In this document: piece by piece, positions 1-6,559 of the stretch | Layout: each line of letters opens with the position of its first letter | Position numbering within the stretch: the first letter of the stretch is position 1 | The notes under the pieces: generated by a model | Told to the model about the DNA's origin: nothing | The model's input: the letters and a program-made list of their open reading frames with translations, nothing else | The model's database searches: none | Assembly: GCA_021734745.1 (NCBI GenBank) | Contig: JAIPIK010000002.1 | Span: 1-64,000 of the forward strand | Length of the DNA: 64,000 bases | Direction: 5' to 3' | Origin: Candidatus Altimarinota bacterium | GTDB taxonomy: Bacteria > Patescibacteriota > Minisyncoccia > Phycocordibacterales > UBA5272 | Program-made: the position numbers and the translations under genes

Positions 1-9
1 ATTATCGCC

Positions 10-126
10 CCTTAATCTTTCAGATTAAGGTTTCAAACAGCTTTGCTGTTTGCTCACACCTAAGGTGTGAGTGGCGCGTTCATCCCACAGGCTTACGCCA
101 TGGGGCATTCCTGCGTCCACGCAGGA
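10..126. repeat. Array of consecutive perfect hairpins
   Basis: Inverted repeats follow each other almost without spacing. 10-30 has a 9-bp stem with loop TTC, 34-52 an 8-bp stem with loop TTT, 53-71 an 8-bp stem with loop TAA, 84-104 an imperfect stem (CCCA/TGGG with GGC/GCC inside), and 109-126 an 8-bp stem closing on CC. The three-base loops and tight packing look designed rather than random. The array lies where the 5' half of a SanA-like gene should be, so it may be an inserted palindromic element. No terminal repeats, target duplication or transposase are visible, and the left edge is cut by the window. Confidence 0.7.
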
Positions 127-490
127 CACGCGAGTAAATCCCGCGAGAGATTATTTACTGACACAAGGAGTTCGCGATGCTGATATCTTTTTGGATCATG
201 CAGGTTTCGATACTTATAGCAGTATGTATCGAGCTCATGAAATTTTTCGTGTCGAATCAGCCATTATAGTGACACAATCTTTTCATTTGCCACGATCAGT
301 ATTCATTGCACGGAGACTTGGTATTAATGCGTATGGAACACCAGCTGATCAAAATCCGTATGGTTTTAAAAATAATATAAGAGAAGTTTTTGCTAATGTA
401 AAAGCTTATTTAGATATTCTATACGGCCGGATACCAAAATACCTTGGTGAAGAAATCCCTATCACTGGAAATGGGTATGAATCTATATAA
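71..490 (+). pseudogene. SanA/YdcF-like (DUF218) protein, C-terminal remnant
   Basis: The open frame begins at a GTG inside the third hairpin of the preceding array. Only the part from about base 145 resembles a protein family. The segment DHAGFDTYSSMYRAHEIF, followed by IIVTQSFHLPRSVFIA, matches the C-terminal half of SanA/YdcF-type DUF218 envelope proteins (T-Q-x-F-H then R-x-x-F-I-A). The N-terminal half of the fold is missing, and the first 25 residues are translated palindromes. I read this as a gene broken by, or fused to, the hairpin array. The missing half could lie upstream of the window in another frame. SanA-type proteins are membrane-associated and linked to envelope barrier function, but their reaction is poorly known. 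Confidence 0.6.
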
Positions 491-557
491 CTAACAAAAC
501 TCTAAATTCACCAATAATCAAATCCATTAACCATTTAAATAAATAAGGGTTACACAT

Positions 558-575
558 ATAGCATATCAATGCTAT
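558..575. promoter_or_regulatory. Inverted repeat overlapping the -10 box of the winged-helix gene
   Basis: ATAGCAT-ATCA-ATGCTAT is a perfect 7-bp inverted repeat. Its right arm overlaps the likely -10 box TATTAT (573-578), which lies 6 nt before the ATG at 585. Its position and symmetry suit an operator, possibly bound by the winged-helix protein encoded immediately downstream. The autoregulation is inference. Confidence 0.4.
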
Positions 576-584
576 TATGAATAT

Positions 585-860
585 ATGACTATTCCACTTT
601 ATAAAAATCTGACTACTACTGTTCTTCGAGCATTAAAAATTCTTGGTGGATCTGCTTCTATTAAGGATATTGAGCGTGTATCTGCTGAGTTACTTAACTT
701 AACAGAAGAAGATAGGAATATTATTCATAAAGGTAAACAAACGAAATTGCACAATAGACTCACTTGGGCACGTTATTATTTAAAAATGAAAGGATACATT
801 GAAAATTCAGATAAAAGTAATTACGTTTTAACAGAAAAAGGAAAGGCTCGTATTAAATAA
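585..860 (+). CDS. Stand-alone Mrr N-terminal winged-helix protein
   Basis: This 91-residue protein resembles the N-terminal DNA-recognition domain of Mrr-type restriction enzymes (Mrr_N). It shows a helical start (TVLRALKILGGSASIKDIE), the typical RLTWARYYLKMKGYIE recognition-helix region, and a wing ending YVLTEKGKARIK. The Mrr nuclease domain (D-x-n-Q/E-x-K) is absent and the gene stops cleanly. It is therefore more likely a small DNA-binding regulator than a restriction enzyme. The start is the ATG 6 nt after a -10 box (TATTAT, 573-578), with no Shine-Dalgarno sequence, as in many genes here. A palindrome over that -10 box suggests self-repression. It could also be the left-over specificity half of a lost restriction gene. 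Confidence 0.7.
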   Translation: MTIPLYKNLTTTVLRALKILGGSASIKDIERVSAELLNLTEEDRNIIHKGKQTKLHNRLTWARYYLKMKGYIENSDKSNYVLTEKGKARIK

Positions 861-873
861 TTTAAAAAATAAA

Positions 874-913
874 AAACCGTGCACAATACCCCTGGTGGAT
901 ATGTTCACGGTTT
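874..913 (-). terminator. Intrinsic terminator of the small minus-strand gene
   Basis: The 8-bp stem AAACCGTG/CACGGTTT is followed on the minus strand by a T-rich run. It sits just past the stop of the frameshifted gene at 924-1174 and between convergent genes. Confidence 0.65.
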
Positions 914-923
914 CATTTGTAAA

Positions 924-1174
924 TCAAATAGAAGTCACTCCATTTTCGTTTATTCTGATGTTGGGAGGAATTTTAAATTTCCTTCTTACTTCTCTTAAAA
1001 GATCTGTTGCTGTACCCCTGGTAAGAATAACTGGCTCTTCACCACTTTGTGTAATGGTTGCCTTCTTACCAGTGCTCCCCTTACGCCCCCCACCAACTGC
1101 ACCATTCCCGTGTTTTCGGTGGGTGGAATTTTAATCGTAAGCCCCAGTTTTTGTGGTTCAGTTTTGTAAACCAT
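924..1174 (-). pseudogene. Small hypothetical protein gene with a -1 frameshift in a G tract
   Basis: The gene starts at the ATG at 1174, 5 nt behind a strong AGGGGG ribosome binding site (1180-1185). It reads MVYKTEPQKLGLTIKIPP and continues to a run of six G on the coding strand (1086-1091). After the run its own frame becomes implausible, but the next frame gives RKGSTGKKATITQSGEEP and later LLREVRRKFKIPPNIR, ending at TGA (924-926). One extra G (seven in all) would give a single 83-residue product. A TTGACA-N17-TAGTAT promoter and a terminator flank it, so the expression unit is intact. I recognise no family. Either the tract is phase-variable or the sequence lacks one base. Confidence 0.6.
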
Positions 1175-1214
1175 TAATTCCCCCTGTTTTGAACAGAAAA
1201 GTACAACAAGTAAA

Positions 1215-1243
1215 ATACTATACTTATAAGAATATACTGTCAA
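1215..1243 (-). promoter_or_regulatory. Promoter of the frameshifted small gene
   Basis: On the minus strand TTGACA (1238-1243) and TAGTAT (1215-1220) are separated by exactly 17 bases, a near-consensus housekeeping promoter. Confidence 0.65.
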
Positions 1244-1293
1244 CAATTTTAAATTATATTACTATATACTTAGTTCTCTATAAGTTATGCAAT

Positions 1294-1322
1294 TTGACAT
1301 AAGCAAAATCATATGTCATAGT
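1294..1322 (+). promoter_or_regulatory. Promoter of the acetyltransferase gene
   Basis: TTGACA (1294-1299) and CATAGT (1317-1322) are 17 bases apart. The -35 box continues as TTGACATAAG, the same ten bases found at two other promoters in this window (1982 and 56095). Confidence 0.55.
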
Positions 1323-1366
1323 TAAATATGGAAGCTCAAATAAAATAAATTTTGAAAGGAAAAACT

Positions 1367-1900
1367 ATGAAACTAAACCTAAAAGACCAGAGAATTGAGT
1401 CACGGCGATTACTTATGATGCCAATATCACTTGACTATGCTGAAGAAATTTTCGGAGTTTTTGATGATAAGGTAACAAAATACATGTTTCCATCCACACC
1501 AAAGGAAGTTGAGGACACAAGAATTTTCATCCGGAGCACAATGGATAAACTTTCAAAAGGCGAGGAGCTGGTTGTTGTAATTCTGGATAAAGACACGATG
1601 GAATTCCTCGGGAATACAGGCCTACATCGTATTAATACAAGCACGCCCGAACTCGGAATTTGGATAAAGACTGCTGCTCATGGTCACGGTTACGGAAGAG
1701 AAGCAGTAACGGCTATGAAAGAATGGGCTGACAGAAACGTTAAATACGAACACCTCGTCTACCCTGTTGCTGAAGAAAATATTCCAAGTAGAAAAATCCC
1801 GGAGTCACTCGGTGGGATACTAGTATCGAATGAACCAAAATCAAACCAAGCTGGTGTAATTTATCAAGCTGTGACATATCATATCTACCCACCAAAATAG
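1367..1900 (+). CDS. GNAT-family N-acetyltransferase (RimJ/RimL-like)
   Basis: This 177-residue protein probably transfers acetyl from acetyl-CoA to an amine. The opening LNLKDQRIESRRLLMMPIS matches the 'ripTeRLllR' start of RimJ/RimL-type acetyltransferases. ELGIWIKTAAHGHGYGREA carries the acetyl-CoA pyrophosphate loop (x-G-x-G-Y-G-x-E-A). The C-terminal strand holds a variant 'N-x-x-S-x-x-x-x-e-x-L-G' motif (EENIPSRKIPESLG). I place the start at the ATG at 1367, not the in-frame TTG at 1352, because GAAAGGA (1354-1360) is a good ribosome binding site 6 nt ahead. The gene has its own TTGACA promoter and a GAAA-loop terminator. The substrate cannot be told; protein N-termini, antibiotics or small amines are all possible. 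Confidence 0.85.
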   Translation: MKLNLKDQRIESRRLLMMPISLDYAEEIFGVFDDKVTKYMFPSTPKEVEDTRIFIRSTMDKLSKGEELVVVILDKDTMEFLGNTGLHRINTSTPELGIWIKTAAHGHGYGREAVTAMKEWADRNVKYEHLVYPVAEENIPSRKIPESLGGILVSNEPKSNQAGVIYQAVTYHIYPPK

Positions 1901-1915
1901 TCATTCGTTTACTCA

Positions 1916-1941
1916 AAAGCAATTCCGAAAGGAATTGCTTT
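1916..1941 (+). terminator. Intrinsic terminator after the acetyltransferase gene
   Basis: An 11-bp perfect stem AAAGCAATTCC/GGAATTGCTTT closed by a GAAA tetraloop and followed by T6. Confidence 0.85.
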
Positions 1942-1981
1942 TTTATATATTTATACCTATATTTAACACATGTAATTTAAC

Positions 1982-2009
1982 TTGACATAAGCTAAATATC
2001 CGTTAGTAT
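1982..2009 (+). promoter_or_regulatory. Promoter of the secreted-protein/lipoprotein operon
   Basis: TTGACA (1982-1987) followed after 16 bases by TAGTAT (2004-2009). The -35 region again reads TTGACATAAG. Confidence 0.5.
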
Positions 2010-2120
2010 TAACTTTAGGTACCTGTGTTCTTTGTACTAAAGTATTAAATAATAAGGTTTTAATTAGCTGATATCCGATTTACATTTTGTTTTATCCAAC
2101 ATCACCTAAGGAGAGTAATC

Positions 2121-2594
2121 ATGTCTACATTAAAAAAACACGCCATTTTCATTGTCTTGATGGCGACCATTTCAACTCATGTTTTTTCTGCAACAATAGG
2201 TTCAGGTTCAAAAAAATCACCAGAACCAAAAACCTCATCAAAAGTTGAAGCTAAGGTAAATGGTGAATGGTTTAAAAGAAGAGTCAAGCCAAATGGTGAT
2301 ACTCACTTGAACTATGGAAAAATTGGTGGTGACAACAACCTCCGCAACCATGCAGTATTTGACAAAGATCGCAAACTAAAATACCTGCGAGAAAATGGAC
2401 GGGTAATCGCTGATGATTCTATTAAACATGGCAAGAATATCGTCAGTAAAGCAAAACCATTCGTTGACTCTGCGTTAAAAAATGGTCGCAATTTTAAGCC
2501 CGGCCCACCAATGGTTATTCCTGTTGTACCTCAGTTATTTAACAACAATAGAATGGCTCCGTATTCTCCATACAGGAGTAACCAGCAATACTAG
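2121..2594 (+). CDS. Small secreted protein of unknown function
   Basis: I do not recognise this 157-residue protein. It begins with a clear signal peptide: basic MSTLKKH, a hydrophobic stretch to about residue 23, and a VFSA-type cleavage site. The mature part is basic and polar (KVNGEWFKRRVKPNGDTHLN), with no transmembrane helix and no cysteine. It ends in a Pro/Asn/Tyr-rich tail with two PYSPYR-like turns. The AAGGAGAG ribosome binding site (2108-2115) fixes the start. The next gene, a lipoprotein, follows after 42 bases with no terminator between them, so the two probably form an operon and may act together at the cell surface. By eye both are more GC-rich than the core genes. Confidence 0.7.
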   Translation: MSTLKKHAIFIVLMATISTHVFSATIGSGSKKSPEPKTSSKVEAKVNGEWFKRRVKPNGDTHLNYGKIGGDNNLRNHAVFDKDRKLKYLRENGRVIADDSIKHGKNIVSKAKPFVDSALKNGRNFKPGPPMVIPVVPQLFNNNRMAPYSPYRSNQQY

Positions 2595-2636
2595 CATAAC
2601 AATTTTCTTTCCAATCATCCATGACGGAGGTGCAAA

Positions 2637-3125
2637 ATGAAATCACTAGCCTTTGCTTTTATGTTGACGTTTTCACTTGCTGGTTGTGGAGCTATGGACC
2701 TTATGAATGCATCCAATTTAGGGAATGCGACACACGGTGTTATTTCAGTTTTGAATTATTTTGATAGTACGTCTGAAACTAGACAGAAAATTAAGAATGC
2801 GGAAATTGAAAACATGTGTGTATATCAGCTTGTTGGATCAGTTGAGGAGTGGCCAGCAATTTGTCCCTCTACTCTGTCAAAAATGGATGCCTGTGGCCGC
2901 ATAGATTTTGTCTCAGCTTTATGCAACAAAGAACGGGCTATATTTGAAGTAAAATATAGTCCAGAAACAAAACAACGAGGGCAACTGCAGGAGGTTCAGA
3001 CAACCACTGATAACACTCCAGTTAAAAAAGTTACGAGATCGAAAAAGAAGTCTACAAAATTAGCAAGTAAAAAGAAAAGTAAAAAATCAGCTGGGAAAGT
3101 TATGCCAGCAAAATTAAAACTTTAG
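2637..3125 (+). CDS. Small lipoprotein with Lys-rich tail
   Basis: This 162-residue protein starts with a lipoprotein signal, MKSLAFAFMLTFSLAGC, whose LAGC lipobox puts the lipidated cysteine at residue 17. The following 90 residues contain five cysteines (ENMCVYQLV, AICPS, DACGR, ALCNK), compatible with disulfides outside the cell. The last 35 residues are a Lys/Ser-rich tail that could bind an anionic wall polymer or nucleic acid. No known family. GGAGG (2626-2630) is the ribosome binding site. It is the second gene of the operon that begins at 2121 and is followed by a GC-rich terminator. Confidence 0.7.
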   Translation: MKSLAFAFMLTFSLAGCGAMDLMNASNLGNATHGVISVLNYFDSTSETRQKIKNAEIENMCVYQLVGSVEEWPAICPSTLSKMDACGRIDFVSALCNKERAIFEVKYSPETKQRGQLQEVQTTTDNTPVKKVTRSKKKSTKLASKKKSKKSAGKVMPAKLKL

Positions 3126-3162
3126 CACATTAAAGTAAATAATCCACAATATTATTTACTTA

Positions 3163-3184
3163 AGACCGCCACCTGTGGCGGTCT
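3163..3184 (+). terminator. Intrinsic terminator after the lipoprotein gene
   Basis: A 10-bp GC-rich stem AGACCGCCAC/GTGGCGGTCT followed by ATTTTATT. Confidence 0.8.
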
Positions 3185-3245
3185 ATTTTATTCTATTTAA
3201 AAATAAGTAATATATAAGACCCATGGCTAATGTTATACTTACATA

Positions 3246-4184
3246 ATGATAGAAAATCATCTTAGCCCTGTAAAAGTTTTTTTGAGATTACTTCCATTTG
3301 GACTTACTTTTTTTGTATTCGGTGGAGGTATTATTTACGCGTTTTTACAAATCAATAAATTAGAAAAAGACCTCAATATATTAACAATTGAGTTCGCTTC
3401 AACTACAAACAGTTTCTCTGTTAACTCAAACAAGCTTTCAGAAAATTACACAAATCTAAGTAAACAGACTAAAGGAATTTCTAATACATTAAATGATGCC
3501 CAGCAGAATATTAATGCTGTAAAAACACAGGTAGGAGGTGTAGAGCAAACTGTTGGTTCTATTTCTGGAACTGTTGGCGACCTACAGAAACTTTCAAAAG
3601 TTGACACACAACTTCTTAAGAAGTATTCAAAGGTCTACTTCATGAACGAAAACTACACCCCCGCTCATCTAACAGTTGTACCCGAAGAATACTTGTACAG
3701 CGCCACACGTCAGGAACAATTCTTGTCTGAATCATGGCCATATTTACAAAACTTACTCAACTCTGCAAAATCAAGCGGGGTTACAATTTATATTAAATCT
3801 GGATACAGATCATTCGCGGAACAAAAATCTCTCAAGTCTTCATACTCTGTAATGTATGGTGCTGGTACTGCTAATGCATTTTCTGCAGACCAAGGATATT
3901 CTGAACATCAGTTAGGAACTACCCTTGATTTCATTACTACTGGTTTAAATGGTAATTTAACTGGTTTCGATAAAACTGATTCATATCAATGGCTAGTAGA
4001 TAATGCCTTTCGCTTCGGGTTCGTACTTTCATATCCAAAAGGTAATCAATATTATGTCTATGAACCATGGCATTGGCGATATGTTGGAGTAAAGCTTGCT
4101 ACATATCTTCATGATAATAATCTTAATTTTTACGACATGGACCAGAGAGAAATTGACAAGTATCTTATAAACATGTTCGATTAG
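3246..4184 (+). CDS. VanY-like D-alanyl-D-alanine carboxypeptidase (peptidase M15B)
   Basis: This 312-residue membrane-anchored protein should remove the terminal D-Ala from peptidoglycan stem peptides. Residues 1-35 form a membrane anchor. Residues 37-120 are a coiled coil. The C-terminal M15B domain shows SGYRS (about 185), the zinc motif SEHQLGTTLD (H221, D228) and EPWHWRYVG (H276 as third ligand), so the catalytic set is complete. TATACT at 3234-3239 ends 6 nt before the ATG and there is no ribosome binding site, so the message is probably leaderless. Two M14-type peptidase genes follow, making a block of three wall-peptidase-like genes. The long coiled coil is unusual for VanY and may set a distance from the membrane or mediate oligomerisation. 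Confidence 0.88.
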   Translation: MIENHLSPVKVFLRLLPFGLTFFVFGGGIIYAFLQINKLEKDLNILTIEFASTTNSFSVNSNKLSENYTNLSKQTKGISNTLNDAQQNINAVKTQVGGVEQTVGSISGTVGDLQKLSKVDTQLLKKYSKVYFMNENYTPAHLTVVPEEYLYSATRQEQFLSESWPYLQNLLNSAKSSGVTIYIKSGYRSFAEQKSLKSSYSVMYGAGTANAFSADQGYSEHQLGTTLDFITTGLNGNLTGFDKTDSYQWLVDNAFRFGFVLSYPKGNQYYVYEPWHWRYVGVKLATYLHDNNLNFYDMDQREIDKYLINMFD

Positions 4185-4237
4185 AGCTGAAATATTATAA
4201 AAACACTAACAACTGAAAGTGCTATACTGTGTATATT

Positions 4238-5152
4238 ATGAAAAATATCCCAATTGTATTATTTACTTTAATTATTATTATAAGTGCTTATGTTTATATA
4301 AATAACAAACCATCTGATGTGTATGTGAATACTGATGGCACTGCACAGGTAAAAGATACTGTAAGTAATGAGCAAAAAATAGCAGATGAAACTACTTCAT
4401 TAATAGATAAAAGCAAAACTATTGTCGGTTCTTCTGTTGAAAAAAATAACATTGTTGCATATCACTATGGTAATGGAGCTGAAGAAGTTCTCTTTGTAGG
4501 AGGTATACACGGTGGCTATGAGTGGAATACTGTACTTGTTGCATATCAGCTTATGGATTATCTAAAAGCAAATCCAAATATTATTCCAAGTAATCTTAAA
4601 GTAACAGTTATTCCTGTAATGAATCCTGATGGCTTAAAGAAGGTTGTAGGAACCACTGAAAGATTTTCGAGTTCTGATGTTTCATCGTCTGAAGAAACTG
4701 TTACCAGTGGTAGATTTAACGCAAATAATGTAGACCTTAGTAGAAACTTTGACTGCGACTGGAAATCAAAAGGAACTTGGCAAAACAAAACAGTTAGCGG
4801 TGGTACTAAAGTGTTTTCTGAGCCAGAATCTCTAGCAATAAAAAGTTATGTTGAAAATAATAAAATAACTGCAGCTGTTGTTTGGTATAGTGCTGCTGGT
4901 GGAGTATTCGCATCTAGTTGTCATAATGGCGTATCAGATGAGACTAGTGCCCTAACAAAAAAATTCGCTTCAGCTTCAAAATATCCAGCGTATGATAGTT
5001 TTGATTTTTATGCGACTACCGGTGATATGGTAAATTGGCTTGCAAAGAAAAATATCCCAGCTATCAGTGTACTTTTAACAAATCATGAAGATACGGAGTG
5101 GTCAAAAAATAAAGCTGGCGTTGATGCTTTACTAAAGTACTACGCTAAATAA
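4238..5152 (+). CDS. M14-like zinc carboxypeptidase homologue, probably catalytically inactive
   Basis: A 304-residue protein with an N-terminal membrane helix (residues 3-21) and an M14-type domain. It keeps the first metal motif (GGIHGGYEWN, H91 and E95), the NPDG loop and the substrate arginine in NVDLSRNFDC (R169). Where the adjacent paralogue has the third zinc ligand in FWHSQ, this protein has VWYSA (Y217). Where the paralogue has the catalytic glutamate in ITVEL, this one has ISVLL (L279). Two essential residues are therefore replaced and I infer a pseudoenzyme, perhaps a peptidoglycan-binding or regulatory partner. TATACT (4223-4228) lies 9 nt before the ATG at 4238. The alternative GTG at 4229 abuts the -10 box and is unlikely. 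The stop overlaps the next ATG by one base. Confidence 0.8.
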   Translation: MKNIPIVLFTLIIIISAYVYINNKPSDVYVNTDGTAQVKDTVSNEQKIADETTSLIDKSKTIVGSSVEKNNIVAYHYGNGAEEVLFVGGIHGGYEWNTVLVAYQLMDYLKANPNIIPSNLKVTVIPVMNPDGLKKVVGTTERFSSSDVSSSEETVTSGRFNANNVDLSRNFDCDWKSKGTWQNKTVSGGTKVFSEPESLAIKSYVENNKITAAVVWYSAAGGVFASSCHNGVSDETSALTKKFASASKYPAYDSFDFYATTGDMVNWLAKKNIPAISVLLTNHEDTEWSKNKAGVDALLKYYAK

Positions 5153-6066
5153 TGTCACAGTTTTTTACGAAGCAAGTTGTAACTGTAATTATTGTTCTTA
5201 TAATACTTAGTACTGGTACATTTATAGTTATAAAAGAAAATTTTACTCCAGCCCTCCCTACAAAAGTAGAAGAGAAAGAAGTTCCTAAAATTGTTAAGTC
5301 CAAAATTAGTATAATCGGCAAATCCACAGAAGGAAGACTGCTCGAAAATCACTCTTTCGGAAATGGACCTACGAGCATTGTGTTTGTAGGTGGTATTCAT
5401 GGTGGATATGAATGGAATAGTGTTTTTCTTGCATATAAATTTATTGATTACTTAGATTCACATTCAGAAATTATTCCTGACAATCTCACAGTATCAATAA
5501 TTCCATCAGCAAATCCAGACGGATTATATAAAGTAACAGGAAAAGATGGGCGCTTCACTCTTTCTGATGTATCAATAGATAAAAAAATTCTTGAGTCTGG
5601 TCGTTTTAATGCAAACGATGTAGATATCAATCGTAATTTCGATTGCAAATGGAAACCTAGTAGTACTTGGCGTTCAAAAACTGTTAGCGCCGGAACTGAG
5701 CCATTTTCTGAACCGGAATCAAAAGCAATTCGTAATTTTATGATAAAGAATAGTCCATCTGCTGTTGTATTTTGGCACAGTCAATCGAACAATGTGTTCG
5801 CCTCTCAGTGTGAAAATGGAATTCTTCAAGAGACACTTAATATAATGAATATATATTCAAAAGCATCAGAGTATCAAGCTGTTAAAACTTTTGACGCTTA
5901 TGAAGTAACTGGGGCTGTAGAAGACTGGCTAGCTTCAGTAAATATTCCAGCAATTACAGTGGAATTAAAAACACACGAAACAATTGAATGGGAACAAAAT
6001 CTTTCTGGAGTTAAAGCACTTATCGTATATTTTACTAAAAATAACCAACCTGTACTAAATAGATGA
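5152..6066 (+). CDS. M14-family zinc carboxypeptidase, membrane anchored
   Basis: This 304-residue paralogue of the preceding protein has a full active site: H83 and E87 in GGIHGGYEWN, the NPDG loop, R161 in DINRNFDC, the third ligand H209 in FWHSQ and the general base E271 in ITVEL. A single N-terminal helix (residues 8-27) anchors it, with the catalytic domain outside. M14 relatives in bacteria often cut amide bonds in peptidoglycan stem peptides, such as gamma-D-glutamyl-diaminopimelate. That substrate is inferred here from the VanY-like neighbour. The start codon overlaps the previous stop (TAATG), implying translational coupling. The last residues NR are followed by TGA, one of the clear uses of TGA as a stop. 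Confidence 0.85.
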   Translation: MSQFFTKQVVTVIIVLIILSTGTFIVIKENFTPALPTKVEEKEVPKIVKSKISIIGKSTEGRLLENHSFGNGPTSIVFVGGIHGGYEWNSVFLAYKFIDYLDSHSEIIPDNLTVSIIPSANPDGLYKVTGKDGRFTLSDVSIDKKILESGRFNANDVDINRNFDCKWKPSSTWRSKTVSAGTEPFSEPESKAIRNFMIKNSPSAVVFWHSQSNNVFASQCENGILQETLNIMNIYSKASEYQAVKTFDAYEVTGAVEDWLASVNIPAITVELKTHETIEWEQNLSGVKALIVYFTKNNQPVLNR

Positions 6067-6112
6067 TTTAATATGCTTACTAAATGAGGTTCAAAGTGTT
6101 ACACTTTAATAT

Positions 6113-6355
6113 ATGAATAACTTAAATTTAAATAGCATATTAAATGGAGAAATGCCTGGCTTAAGCTTAGGAATATTATTTTTACTTATGTGGAGTTTGT
6201 TTTGGAAAGGATTAGCACTTTGGCATTCAGCTAGACGTGGTCAACCTTGGTGGTTCTTAGCATTTCTAGTTGTTAATACAGTTGGTATCTTAGAAATCGC
6301 CTATTTATTCTTAGTTATCAAACTCAAGATTGAGAATCTTTTCAAAAAGCACTAG
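6113..6355 (+). CDS. DUF5652-family small membrane protein
   Basis: An 80-residue protein with two hydrophobic segments (about 17-32 and 45-68). Between them is the family signature: WKGLALWHSARRGQPWWF, then NTVGILEIAYL. This is the DUF5652 pattern, common in Patescibacteria and some archaea; the function is unknown. TACACT (6100-6105) lies 7 nt before the ATG with no ribosome binding site, so its own leaderless transcript is likely. It is not obviously linked to the peptidase genes upstream. Confidence 0.75.
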   Translation: MNNLNLNSILNGEMPGLSLGILFLLMWSLFWKGLALWHSARRGQPWWFLAFLVVNTVGILEIAYLFLVIKLKIENLFKKH

Positions 6356-6559
6356 ATATTAAAATTAGCAAGAAATTGTGTAATTGTAATGTGTTAAAAG
6401 AAACTCATATTTTATGATATCTTCCAAAATTGCTTATATTTTAAGCATTTTATCGATATTATACTTATAACAAAGTTGCATTATTGTCAATTTTAGTGTA
6501 TAATGATATTTAATTACATCTAAAAATTAATTTGAACAAATTAGTTTGTTTTTTATTTT

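Noticed and set aside
6064-6066. UGA recoding as glycine
   Set aside because: TGA ends several genes at their natural C-termini (6064, 924, 56584) and no conserved in-frame TGA was seen.
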